A DNA stretch of 64,000 bases from Thunnus maccoyii (lineage: Eukaryota > Chordata > Actinopteri > Scombriformes > Scombridae), in contig NC_056539.1 of the NCBI RefSeq assembly GCF_910596095.1, positions 20,327,001-20,391,000 of the forward strand, in the 5' to 3' direction. Position 1 is the first letter of the stretch. The number at the start of each line of letters is the position of its first letter. The position numbers were made by a program, and so were the translations under genes. Shown here in pieces: positions 12,280-22,585 of this stretch. Under the pieces are notes generated by a model. The model did no database searches. It worked only from the letters and a program-made list of their open reading frames with translations, and was not told where the DNA came from.

Positions 12280-13271
12280 AGCGGGATCCTCACACTTAGG
12301 TCTAATGCAAGCATTTTTTTTTTTTTTTTTTTAAGGGCCAAGTATTTGGTCTCTATGTTTTCATTGGGGCAAATCTTAGACACATAAGAATCTATCTAGC
12401 ACATTTAAATGGTATCACTTTGAGACACATGGTAGATATATTGTAGTATTTGTGGTATCCAAAATCAAAATACAAAGAAAACCTTAGAAATACACAACAA
12501 ATTGTGACATGAAGATAAACCAAGGCATTGATAGAATAAGTAAGAAACAGAGGGGAAGAAAATATAGCACAGATATCAAGAAAAACATCATGCATTTTTA
12601 CATCAGTTCATTCAGTGATACAAGATACAGCTTATATAAGGACCTAAGGACCGTCTACTCTGTGACCTTTCTGTAACAATATCACACTGTTAAATAAAAC
12701 CCTAGTCAACATTCTAGACAAATTTCCAGTGAAAGCAAAATCGATGGCATTGACCTTTTGGAAAAAGGTCATTGAGTATACATACTGTACACTCACAACA
12801 GAATCTGTAAAAAGTTGTATCTACCGCACACTCATTGTCATATACTGTGATTATTTTGTTGTGAATGAATATAGTTTCGATGGTGTCTATCCAACTCACA
12901 CTCCATTCTGTCTTTCAGAGGTCTTACTTTTTTGTAAGATCTTTGCTGTAATACATCCAAATGCTGATACTGACAAAATAACTGTGACCTTGTGATGGTC
13001 TGTCTTAATCACATGGCCAGTTAGTAAGAGGATTTTTAACTACACTGCAGAAAAACACCACACACAGATGTACAGTCAGACTTCTCCTCCACACACAGAC
13101 TCAAAAGTTATTAGATAACAGTTCTGATAACAGTAATAATGCCACAACTTCAAAAAGTGGTTGCTTTGTTAGAAAACTATTTAAATGAAGCAGATGCAGG
13201 CTGGATCTTGACCTGTTACATAATCTGTAGAGATTCACAAAGCTGCAAATAAAATATACCATAAACTGTAA

Positions 13272-13289
13272 TCATCATCATCATCATTA
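13272..13289 (+). repeat. (ATC)n microsatellite
   Basis: About six ATC/ATT units lie 0.8 kb upstream of the copy B promoter. Only the tandem pattern is visible. Confidence 0.6.
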
Positions 13290-14051
13290 TATTGTATGAT
13301 GATTTATGGTATCTGTTAGATAGTAGGTACTTAAGTTACAGCTGGTAAACATTTACCATTTTCCTGTATTGTGTTTGCACTCCACTCACCTGGAACTAAT
13401 AAAAACAGCATGTATTCATTAGATCACGTTAGATCACAGTTAAATTATTAATGAGCCTATTGCACATGCACATTGTGTCAGTTTGAATTTATTGCACTGT
13501 CTAATATATACACTTCAAAATGTAGAATCATATTTACAGCCAAGTTTACTGAGGGCAACATACATAGGTAACCTAAAATATGGTTGAGGTTTGTGAGCAA
13601 AGCAGTTGAAGTTGAACATGTTTTTTTTTTTTGTTTTTTGTTTTTTTTTTTAAATTTGAATACACAAAGGGACTTCACCTGAATAATAAGACATGAGCTG
13701 AGATGAACTGTTAGGCCAACACCAGCTCTTACAGGAAATCAGTCATTTGAACAGGGATACTGAATTTAATATTTTAATAACAGCAGGAGTGATATTCCAA
13801 TATAATTTGCCATCTGAGATAATACAATGAACTGCAAGCCCTTTGTCACATGCCACCTCATTCACACCCTACACAGTAGGTAGATAACTACAAAGGAAAT
13901 ATAGAGCCTGTTGTAGTTTTTCAGATACCAATGTGCAATTTACTACCTTTGCTCCTGTCCTTTGTGTGTGTGTGTTTTGCTGTGTGTTGTGTATAATCTC
14001 TCACTCACGTTGTAAGGCTCCTCCATGCAACCTTTGCGCCTTGGCTGCAGC

Positions 14052-14057
14052 TATAAA
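14052..14057 (+). promoter_or_regulatory. alpi: TATA box of alkaline phosphatase copy B
   Basis: TATAAA lies in the context GCTATAAAGAG, 60 bp before the copy B start codon. A transcript starting about 30 bp downstream would have a 5' UTR of roughly 30-40 nt. A strong TATA box suits a tissue-restricted gene such as an intestinal ALP. The transcription start itself is inferred. Confidence 0.65.
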
Positions 14058-14116
14058 GAGACCTTGGTGTGCGGACAAGCCTTCCTATACACAAAAATTC
14101 ACATAGAGTTAACGCA

Positions 14117-17100
14117 ATGGCCGGGAAACATAAGCTAATTTTCACTGGATTACTGATTTTCATTTCAGTGCAGTGGACTTTGTCTTCTTCAGGTAAGGAC
14201 ATGTTATATATATATTGCTGCTGATGGACAAGAGTTAGGTACCTGCAGAAACTAAAAATGTACACTTTTAGATTTCAGTTACATTTTAATTAAAAGGCTG
14301 GATTTCAGAGACAACACAAAGACCATGAAACCCATATTATACATACAATCATATCAACTTTCAATTTAAGCAAGTAAATTTATTACATGACAATGATTTT
14401 ATTACTAAAATAATGTCTTGGTGAAACAAAGGACTCCACTGAAGCTGCAGGAAAATATACTATACTTGCTCTAAAATATTCACTGGTTTTAATAACATGC
14501 CCATTTGCTACAACTGCTTTCACATATTTCATGAAATAAAACAAAATGTTGATAATTGGCACAGAAAGTAATATAATGACTGAGTAAGATCACAAAATCA
14601 GCCGCTCCTTTGTTCATATTCATCATTCTCTGGCATTTTCGTTTTGCCTGATAATCCCAGTATCCTGGGAAACGTGCCTGTCCTTCATGACTTTGCTCAT
14701 TAATTCATTTGCTTTTAATATGAGTGTTTTGAGAATTGATGTTTATACACTTGTTGTTGCAAGTCACTGAGAATAAAAGCATCACCTGTGTGGCCATGTA
14801 GAAGTACATCTACAGTAATAAGCCACTTCTGGGATGTGGATGACAGTCTTTCATTGTCTATTTCTTCTCCAAAGACGACGAGCTCTATGCCAGCTACTGG
14901 AACAACAAAGGGAGGCAGGCTCTTCACACTGCCCTGAATGTTCAGCCCAATATCCGCCAAGCTAAGAACCTCATCCTCTTCCTGGGAGATGGTGAGTCTG
15001 AGAATGGAGCTTTCCCACCATTTAAGTGGTTTCTTTTAATTATGGAACATTTCCCCCCTTTAGTTCTGTCTATTTGTTCAGGTGAGAAGAAGTCAATGGA
15101 CCTTGAAAGTGTGAGTCTCATTATCATTGCGGTGTGGTCCACTAAGAGAGAGTGAGCATGCAATGTACACCAACTATGTATGACCCCCAAAAAGTAGGGT
15201 TTTATGGGTAGAAGGAGATGGATGTTGACATATGATAGTCAGCAGTTAATAATGCATGGGAATCCAAGCATAACAAAATGTACTGAGGGTAAACCACAGT
15301 CTACACTGCAGGGGTAGCTTTTTCCTCATGTGTCCTCAACTGATCTGAACACCATAAAAGGTAAATCACAGCAAAGAGTTCATACAAGTCCACCATGCAT
15401 AGTTGAAGTTTCAGGAACTTGTACTATTCAATTAGTTTGAGCTCCCTTTAAAGCTAAAATCTCAATACTGGTGGCATCACTGGTTGCCAGATTTGGAATG
15501 TACAAGTTACTTTTGAGTCATGTGTGATTAAAAGCTCTGTATTTGTTTTTTGTTACTGTGAATGTAAACCAAACAATCACTAAATTAGGACAAAATAAAA
15601 CAAAGTAAATGTTCGCCATGACCCCAAACCTCATAAACAGATATAATAGTCACTGTTCACTTCCTTCTATGATCCAGTGTGTTGGATGAAGTGAGTGATG
15701 TTCAGATGCCAAGTTCAGTTTGGCAACTCCATTGCACAAATTGTAAATGTATTGATATGAGTGGATTTATGCATTTACAGTGGCCTCCACCCGCATCCAC
15801 AGACACTACATGCTGATAGCAGCTGATGTAAGATTTTATCAGTCTTTGGGATTGATCAGCAACATTTAATTGCCCCATCTTTATGATAACAAATCGCAAA
15901 ATTTGTGGTGTGAATGACTCAGTGGCAATACCTTCTTAATGAGGAATAACATATTTGACTAGTAACTTGCTGTAATTTGATGCCCAGACATTTATCTGAT
16001 TTATGTTGAAATACAGTATATTTGACTTTTCACCATAAATTTAAAGATTTTCAAAGGCATATTTAATCTGAGGGTCAATCTGATTACCATAGTGACACAG
16101 TAAAGTGCAGACAAGAAATTAGCTAAAGCTTCGTATATATTGATGTTTTCACTTTGCATATTCGCCACTATTTGTGATTGTAAATAACTTGGATGTCTTT
16201 CACCACTCTTTAAACTTTCACATCAGCTGAGCCTTATGAGTTTCTCAAAGAACAATGGCAGCACTGTGCCTCCTTGGCCGATGTTATCTAACATTCAGGT
16301 GTGCTTCCACCTGCTTCCAGGTATGGGGGTACCGACAGTGACCGCTGCCCGTATCCTCAAAGGCCAGATGGCAGGAAAAACTGGAGAGGAGACCAGTCTG
16401 GTTATGGATACCTTCCCTCACCTGGCACTGTCTAAGGTCAGTCCACTCTCACTAACACATTCACACTGCTCTGTAGGAATGTGGATTTAAACTGTTAAAA
16501 GGCAGGGTACCACACATACACTGATGGTGCTTTAAGAAATCATGAAATAATCTCATATACTGACTCAGTGTTATGCAAGGATAATGTACACTTACCAATC
16601 ATTACTGTAAAGACTATGTGCAGAATGCATCATCCTTTTGGACAACCACTAGAATTAGGATCACAATTTTCTTTCTCATTCATTAACACTACTTTTTTTA
16701 AACCAACATATTTAATGCATTATTATGAAGTACAAACAATATTTGAAAACATGTTTACTTTACTAGTTTTATTGAGTAACTTAATTTGTGACTTGTGCAT
16801 GCTGTCAACACTGTCAAATACTGTTTACACATGCTCTACTGTCATCATCATCTTTATATCATGTCTATAAAACCACCATAATATTTTTGTTACCTGGTTT
16901 GGGCAAATTTGTTTCTCTTTCTTCATGGCGAGCAGGGGTTGGATTATTTATTTTTCTTATCAATTTGATTATAAATCAATAAAAACAGCTTTGACTACAG
17001 ATGGGTTTGATGTGACACAGTGAGTTCTATTGTTCAGAAATGACCTCATGCTTTCATTGGCCAAGTAGAAATCAGTGTTTGAGCTGCTTGTGCTCTCATA

Positions 17101-20100
17101 AAAAGCTAACAAGCTGATCATATACTTGTTATTTGTGATTACTGGGGTAAAGCAAGCTCTATTTTGAGGTTTGAGTGGCTGTTATTATAATCATGGTGAC
17201 ACAAATAGCCTATTTCAATTTCAGCTTGGCTCTGACTCTTGTTGGCTTGTTACACTGGCTAACCTGGTTTAATCAAATTACTTGAAATTAAATCTTTGTT
17301 TGTTTGTTTTGTTACTAGACAAGGAAAGGATTACAAACATACTGTAAGAGTGTGTTGCTCATGTGTTCATATTAGCAGTAGGTTGTTGTCAGGAGTTCAA
17401 TGTATTTGTTTATTGTTATATCCTCTTCATATACAGTACCAGTCAAAAGTTTGGACACACACTCCCAGTCACTTGAGTGAGAAACTGTGTCCAAACTTTT
17501 GAGTTGTACTGAAAGAATATAACTTTAAGTGTAAGTGAGAAGATGAGAACATCTGCAAAATTCTCATGTGTATGTGTGTGATTGTATTTCGCCCTGGCAG
17601 ACATATAACGTGGACCAGCAGATGCCAGACAGCGCTGGCACAGCCACGGCATACTTATGTGGAGTAAAGGCCAATTACGGCACCTTGGGTGTCACTGCTG
17701 CCACCCAAAGGTACAACTGTAGTGCTACCCGCGGTAACGAAGTCAGTTCTGTTCTGCATCGTGCCAAGGAAGCAGGTAGGTTCAGGTTCACAAAGCTTTA
17801 GCTTATAGTGGTTTTATGTAGACGTGTATTTGCATTGACACTGTTTGAATCCTTGTCGCTGCTACTGTTAATCAAAACTTCTGGCCTTTTCACCCTAAAT
17901 GCATTTTAAGAGCATGTGAATATAATGGTCAGAAGCAACAAAATACTTCCAATAGCCAAGAAGGAATATACTTAATTATTAGTAAGTGGACTGAAAAACT
18001 TTGAATGATTAGTTTTTGCATGTCCCATGGATAACTTCTGGATTTTTTAATGTTTCTTTAGACCTCAATCGCAATGCTTTTGTTGGTAGATCACTTTTGT
18101 TTAGCACACATCAGATAAGTATCCATGTCAATGTGTCCTACAAAGTCGACTAAAGTTTTGTTGATTTTTGTGAAACCCTGGGAGTGTAATAGTCACAGAC
18201 ATCAGGAAATGTTGATTCTAGAAAGTATAAAAAATAAAAATGTTCACATGATAACCACAAATTCTTTCTGTGTTTTAGGAAAATCGGTGGGAATTGTCAC
18301 CACCACCCGAGTGCAGCACGCCTCTCCTGGTGCGAACTACGCTCACGTTGCTGACAGAGGCTGGTATGCTGACTCTGACCTCACCCCTGATGCTCTCCGA
18401 CATGGCTGCAATGATATTGCATATCAGCTGGTTCATAACACAGAGATAGATGTAAGCCTTAATATAAAGTTGTTTTTGTATCAAAACACCAGAGCACACT
18501 AGCAATAGAATTTCTATATATATATAACCAATACAATATATATTATATGTATTGTATAACCTTAGTCAGTGAACTGGATGATGACTCTTGGATGAGTGGT
18601 TATACGTCTTCAAGACCAAACAGATTTTAGATTTCATTCTGTTATATATATAAAATGTGTCTCTCAATCAAGGTCATTCTTGGTGGAGGTCGTAGGTACA
18701 TGTTTCCCACAACCACGCCGGACCCAGAGTATCAAAACCATACAGGATCCCGAAATGATGGAAGGGATCTCGTTAAAGAGTGGATGAAGAATAAAAAGGT
18801 AAATGGTAGATTTCACATGTGTGGTCATTAGGCTTTAGTTCGATTGTGGCTGTTATTTTCCTTGTGGCTTTAACTCCCCCCTCAATTGTTGTAAATCACC
18901 ATGCATTCTTACTAACCTTGCTATGATAAATAGGGATAAAAAAGATAATCATTAATGCAGTCATCATGAGAAAACAAAAGAAAAAAGTTTTCAATCCCTC
19001 CCCCTATCCCTACAAAAAAATCTAATCAGTGTACTTATTTTCTGTTCATGGCCTACAGAATGCTAAATATGTTTGGAACAAAGCTGAGTTAAATGCTGTC
19101 AATCCTGCAAATACAGACTTCCTGATGGGTAAGAATAGTTCAATTTACCAGTTACACATGGTGGAAGGTCTAAAAACATGATCAACAGTTTAGCACAACA
19201 TAGACACACAGCACAACATTCACACAGTTTACCGTGCAGTTGTCTTTCCTGCATAATGTTAAAATCACTCAAATTAAAATAACTAGGATGATGTCAGTAT
19301 GTGAATGGCTGAGGTATTGGATAAAAATTCTGCTGAAATGATTTGTCAATTGACAGAAAAATTAATCTGTGACAATTTTGACTTTTGATTAGGTGAATCT
19401 CAGGGTCTCAATTAGATGGAAAGGATGCTTTTACATTCCAGATTTGTGATTTAGAGCAACATGTACATTTTTCACACAAGAGCTTACATTGTACACATTT
19501 GATCATGACATTGACACTTACAGGTTACCGTTCTATTCCAATTTAATGTGAACATCTTAAAAGTTGGTCTTTCTTAGTTCCTCAAACTGAGGCCTGCTAT
19601 TCTCTCTGCACTTAGGTCTCTTTGAGCCCAAGGACTGTCGCTACGAGTTGGACCGCGATACGACCATGGACCCATCCCTCACTGAGATGATGGAGAAAGC
19701 AATCAAGATTCTCAGCAAGAACCCTAAGGGATTTTTCCTCTTTGTGGAAGATAAGTGTAATTGTTTTCTGTAGGTCTTTCCTGGATAGCCAATAAAATAT
19801 TAAATCAATGTTATGCTGTCAGTGTAAACCACTTTGTCCAAATTACAATGAGATTGAAGTACACTTAACTATTTATGTTATTGTAGATACATAAAATATA
19901 AATGTATTATTAGAAAAACATTAAGAATTAGAAAGAGGGGATGTGGAACTTTTACTTATTTGTCGATGACTTTCTTTTGGACTTCAAGGGGGAGAATTGA
20001 CCATGGTCACCATTCAGGGTTGGCCAAAAAAGCTCTCTACGAGGCTGTTGAGTTTGACCGGGCGATCGGGAGAGCAGCTGAACTCACCAGTGAGCTCGAC

Positions 20101-21440
20101 ACCCTGACTGTGGTCACTGCAGATCACTCCCATGTCTTTGCCTTTGGAGGATATTCTGGCAGAGGAAACTCCGTTTTCGGTAAAATGCATTCTTTAATAA
20201 GAGCTAAACTGAGGGGGGTTTTGTCATAAACAGTGATCATCATCTGATCTTCCAAGTCTGAAAAAAAATAACTTGCTGATACCAATTTGTCCTGTGATTT
20301 ACAGGGGTGTCTCGCTCAATAGCTAATGACAAGAAGCACTTTACCACCGCTGTGTACGGAAACGGACCAGGATACCAGATTGTCAATGGTAATCGCCCGG
20401 ATATGAATGAGACAATTTCATGTAAGTGTACTATGATTATCACTCTAGAGAGGGCACAGTAATATAGTAGCTCCATCTTGTGGTGTAAGAGGATACCTAT
20501 CATAGAGGCACAAAGAAGTAGTGACTGATCAGTCTTACAGAAAGTGACTTTGAGCCAGACAGTGAATCCCCATCTGCTCACTCATTGTAAAAAAAATGGG
20601 TTATCGCATTAAATGATACTTAATTAACTTTTGTATTTTGTGAAAAATGTAATACATTTACCAATTTTATCCTCTGTATGAAATGTACTGAATAATTGTT
20701 TATCTATACAATGCAGTATTTTGGACAAGAGCTTTGAAAACATCTTCAGTTTTATATTATTTATATTGTTTATGAGTTAACAACATTTTAAAGTGTGAAG
20801 GGGATCACTGCAGATAAATATTTCTTCCAGCTAGAAATAAAAATAAAAGATCTCTTTAATGTCAACATAATGACTGTTAATGTATTACAGGCATAATATA
20901 TAACATAATAGTTAATATTAAACTACCAAAAACATACTGTAAGTGTTAAGAAGAATGTCTATTCATCCTAAGGGGATGCAGACTGTAAAGACTACAATAG
21001 TAGGCCTACGATGACTCAAGACTCTGTCAGTGGTTTACTGTTTAACTACATTGGATGGCATCATATTGTCTGGTTGCCATGTTATTCTAACAACCCTCTA
21101 TATTTAATGTGACAGACACTTTACTCTGGGTTAAAGCTAATCCAATCCTCCTTCTCATTCTCCCTCAGCGAATAAGGATTACCATCAGCAGGCAGCTGTC
21201 CCTCTTGATTCAGAGACCCATGGCATAGAGGACGTAGCCATCTTTGCCAAAGGTCCCATGTCACACCTCTATCACGGGGTCCAGGAGCAGAGCTACATTG
21301 CCCACGTCATGGCTTACGCTGCCTGTTTGGAGCCCTACGAGAACTGTGAACTCCCCCCAGCCAGCCATGCTGGATCCATCCACCCCAGCCTGCTGCTCCT
21401 CCTGATGGGCCTCCTTCTTCTCTCTTTCTGCTCTGTCTAA
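14117..21440 (+). CDS. alpi: Intestinal-type alkaline phosphatase, copy B (complete, 11 exons)
   Basis: Exons: 14117-14192, 14875-14991, 16321-16436, 17601-17775, 18279-18451, 18673-18798, 19059-19128, 19616-19750, 19988-20179, 20305-20421, 21169-21440 (TAA). They total 1569 nt, 522 residues, close to the human enzyme's length. Residues 1-25 form a signal peptide ([20 protein letters not shown]...). Metal ligands and catalytic Ser fall at D64 (LGDG), S114 (DSAGTAT), H175 (VQHASP), E329, D334, H338 (GGRIDHGHH), D375/H376/H378 (DHSH) and H450 (ETHGIED). Spacings from residue 329 on equal those of human placental ALP if the 19751-19987 intron is removed exactly. The C-terminus (about residues 495-522) is a hydrophobic GPI-anchor signal rich in Leu. 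The start is the first ATG downstream of a TATA box and gives the signal peptide. Position 111 is Met where the family signature has Ile/Val. The exon 8/9 splice is non-canonical (separate entry), so exact residues 329-331 are uncertain. Confidence 0.92.
17434..17511. mobile_element. 78-bp terminal-inverted-repeat element (MITE-like)
   Basis: The left arm CAGTACCAGTCAAAAGTTTG continues GACACAC. The right arm GTGTCCAAACTTTTGAGTTG continues TACTG. They are near-perfect inverted copies flanking a spacer of about 26 bp. The arm sequence looks like the end of a Tc1/mariner-type transposon, so this is probably a solo-ends deletion derivative. It has no coding capacity. It lies 90 bp before the active-site exon of copy B; the TA target duplication is not clear on the right side. 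Confidence 0.75.
19751..19987 (+). other. alpi: Non-canonical intron in copy B at the same position (AT donor)
   Basis: The exon ends TTTGTGGAAG as in copy A and continues ATAAGTGTAATTG. The next exon must begin GGGGGAGAATTGAC to keep E-G-G-R-I-D, but the bases before it are TTCAA, so exact removal would need an AT-AA intron. The only in-frame GT-AG reading starts at 19755 (GTGTAA) and ends at AG 19988. It gives V-E-D-K-G-R-I-D, one residue longer. Alternatively one G of the G run was lost in sequencing, which would make this an AT-AG intron. The boundaries given are those that keep exon lengths equal to copy A. Confidence 0.5.
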
Positions 21441-21508
21441 GTCTTGGATGACAGCCGTCAGAGAGTTTGTCCTTGGAATAACTGTGCTATCTGACATTTT
21501 GGTTTAAA

Positions 21509-21514
21509 AATAAA
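21509..21514 (+). terminator. alpi: Polyadenylation signal of alkaline phosphatase copy B
   Basis: AATAAA lies 69 bp after the TAA stop and is followed by a T/G-rich stretch (TTCTGTGTGTCTTT), the usual layout of a cleavage site. A second AATAAA at 21720-21725 could serve a longer 3' UTR. The short UTR is inferred from sequence only. Confidence 0.6.
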
Positions 21515-22190
21515 TATTCTTATGTGCAAATTCTGTGTGTCTTTAAGAGCTGTATAGTTGCAAAACTTCAAAATCACTGCCATTTTGGGTAAATTGTACT
21601 TGTTCAGATAACCTTGTGAAAGATTACTGTTATTATTATTAGCTTACAGCAATGACTTTTTACTCTATGTTGAGTTTATTTATGTAAAAATATAGTTGTG
21701 ATTATTTTGAAATGTTTTGAATAAAGAGGCAATTAAACAATTATTTAATATTGAACCACTAATTTCTCATATTAGCTCTTACTGAAGTCTGGTTGTGATA
21801 CCTACAATGGAATAATTCCCTCTTTTATACAAACATTGAGTAGGAAGAGCATGACGAAACTTTAAAAACAAATGTTTTCAAGCAACCTTTATTAGAGCAT
21901 ACATCCCAAGCACGGGGAAATGTACAACACAAGACAGTATGAGTTCAAAATCATAAAAAAAACAATAACATTTCCATTTAAGGAACAAATGAAAATAGAA
22001 ATACAGCCAGGGGGTAAAGTACATTTAACAAAAAGGCACAATTAAGTGAAAATATCAAAAGACATACAGATGCTATTCGTTTTCACAGCTTTTCTATTCT
22101 CACTGTTTAAAATAATGGAGAATAAGTTTTTATTTTCATTCACCAGAGCAGCAAAGAAATAAAACGAGTGTAGATTACTAACGTCTCGCT
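21515..22190. other. Spacer between alkaline phosphatase copy B and ankle1
   Basis: This AT-rich sequence holds a second AATAAA at 21720-21725. A reverse-strand AATAAA lies at 21888-21893, where a short antisense transcript from the ankle1 promoter side could end. No exon is supported. Confidence 0.5.
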
Positions 22191-22192
22191 TG

Positions 22193-22240
22193 ATTGGTGA
22201 AAATGAACGCATTATCCAATCAGAGATGCCTGTGGGCGGG
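22193..22240 (+). promoter_or_regulatory. ankle1: CCAAT/GC-box cluster upstream of ankle1
   Basis: An inverted CCAAT box (ATTGG, 22193-22197), a CCAATCAG box (22216-22223) and a GC box (GGGCGGG, 22234-22240) fall within 48 bp. They lie about 350 bp before the ankle1 start codon in a locally GC-richer stretch without a TATA box. This is typical of NF-Y/Sp1-driven promoters of cell-cycle genes. The transcription start is inferred to lie between 22250 and 22550. Confidence 0.55.
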
Positions 22241-22585
22241 ACTTCCGCCCTCTGCAGTTAAGAGGAGGGTTTGTCTGCTTGGAGGGAAGTTTAATCAAAA
22301 TAGTCATGCAGCCTCCTCGAAAATGAAATCTACGTGGATAAACGATTGCGTTTTGAGTTTGAAAAACAAACACTAGGAACATAATTTAGGATTATATGAA
22401 ATGACTGTCGCCTAACCGTGTAGAAAATCGCAGTTTAACGTGCGCATGCAATAACTAGTACACAACTTCTCAGTCTCTATTAGCTTAGCTTGGTAGCCGC
22501 GATTGTGTTTTCCATACCGCGCTGCACGGATATAAACTAAAATGCTGCTGCTGATAGATTTTTTATAAACGCATAATTTCTGGCC

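Larger units (their letters stand above)
11241..14050. other. Spacer between the two alkaline phosphatase genes
   Basis: These 2.8 kb hold the 3' UTR of copy A, for which no clear AATAAA is visible near the stop, and the upstream region of copy B. CA-rich runs follow the stop codon. Other items are a short telomere-like array at 12257, a T run near 12315, an ATC microsatellite near 13272 and a T-rich run near 13621. No exon or RNA gene is supported here. Confidence 0.7.
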
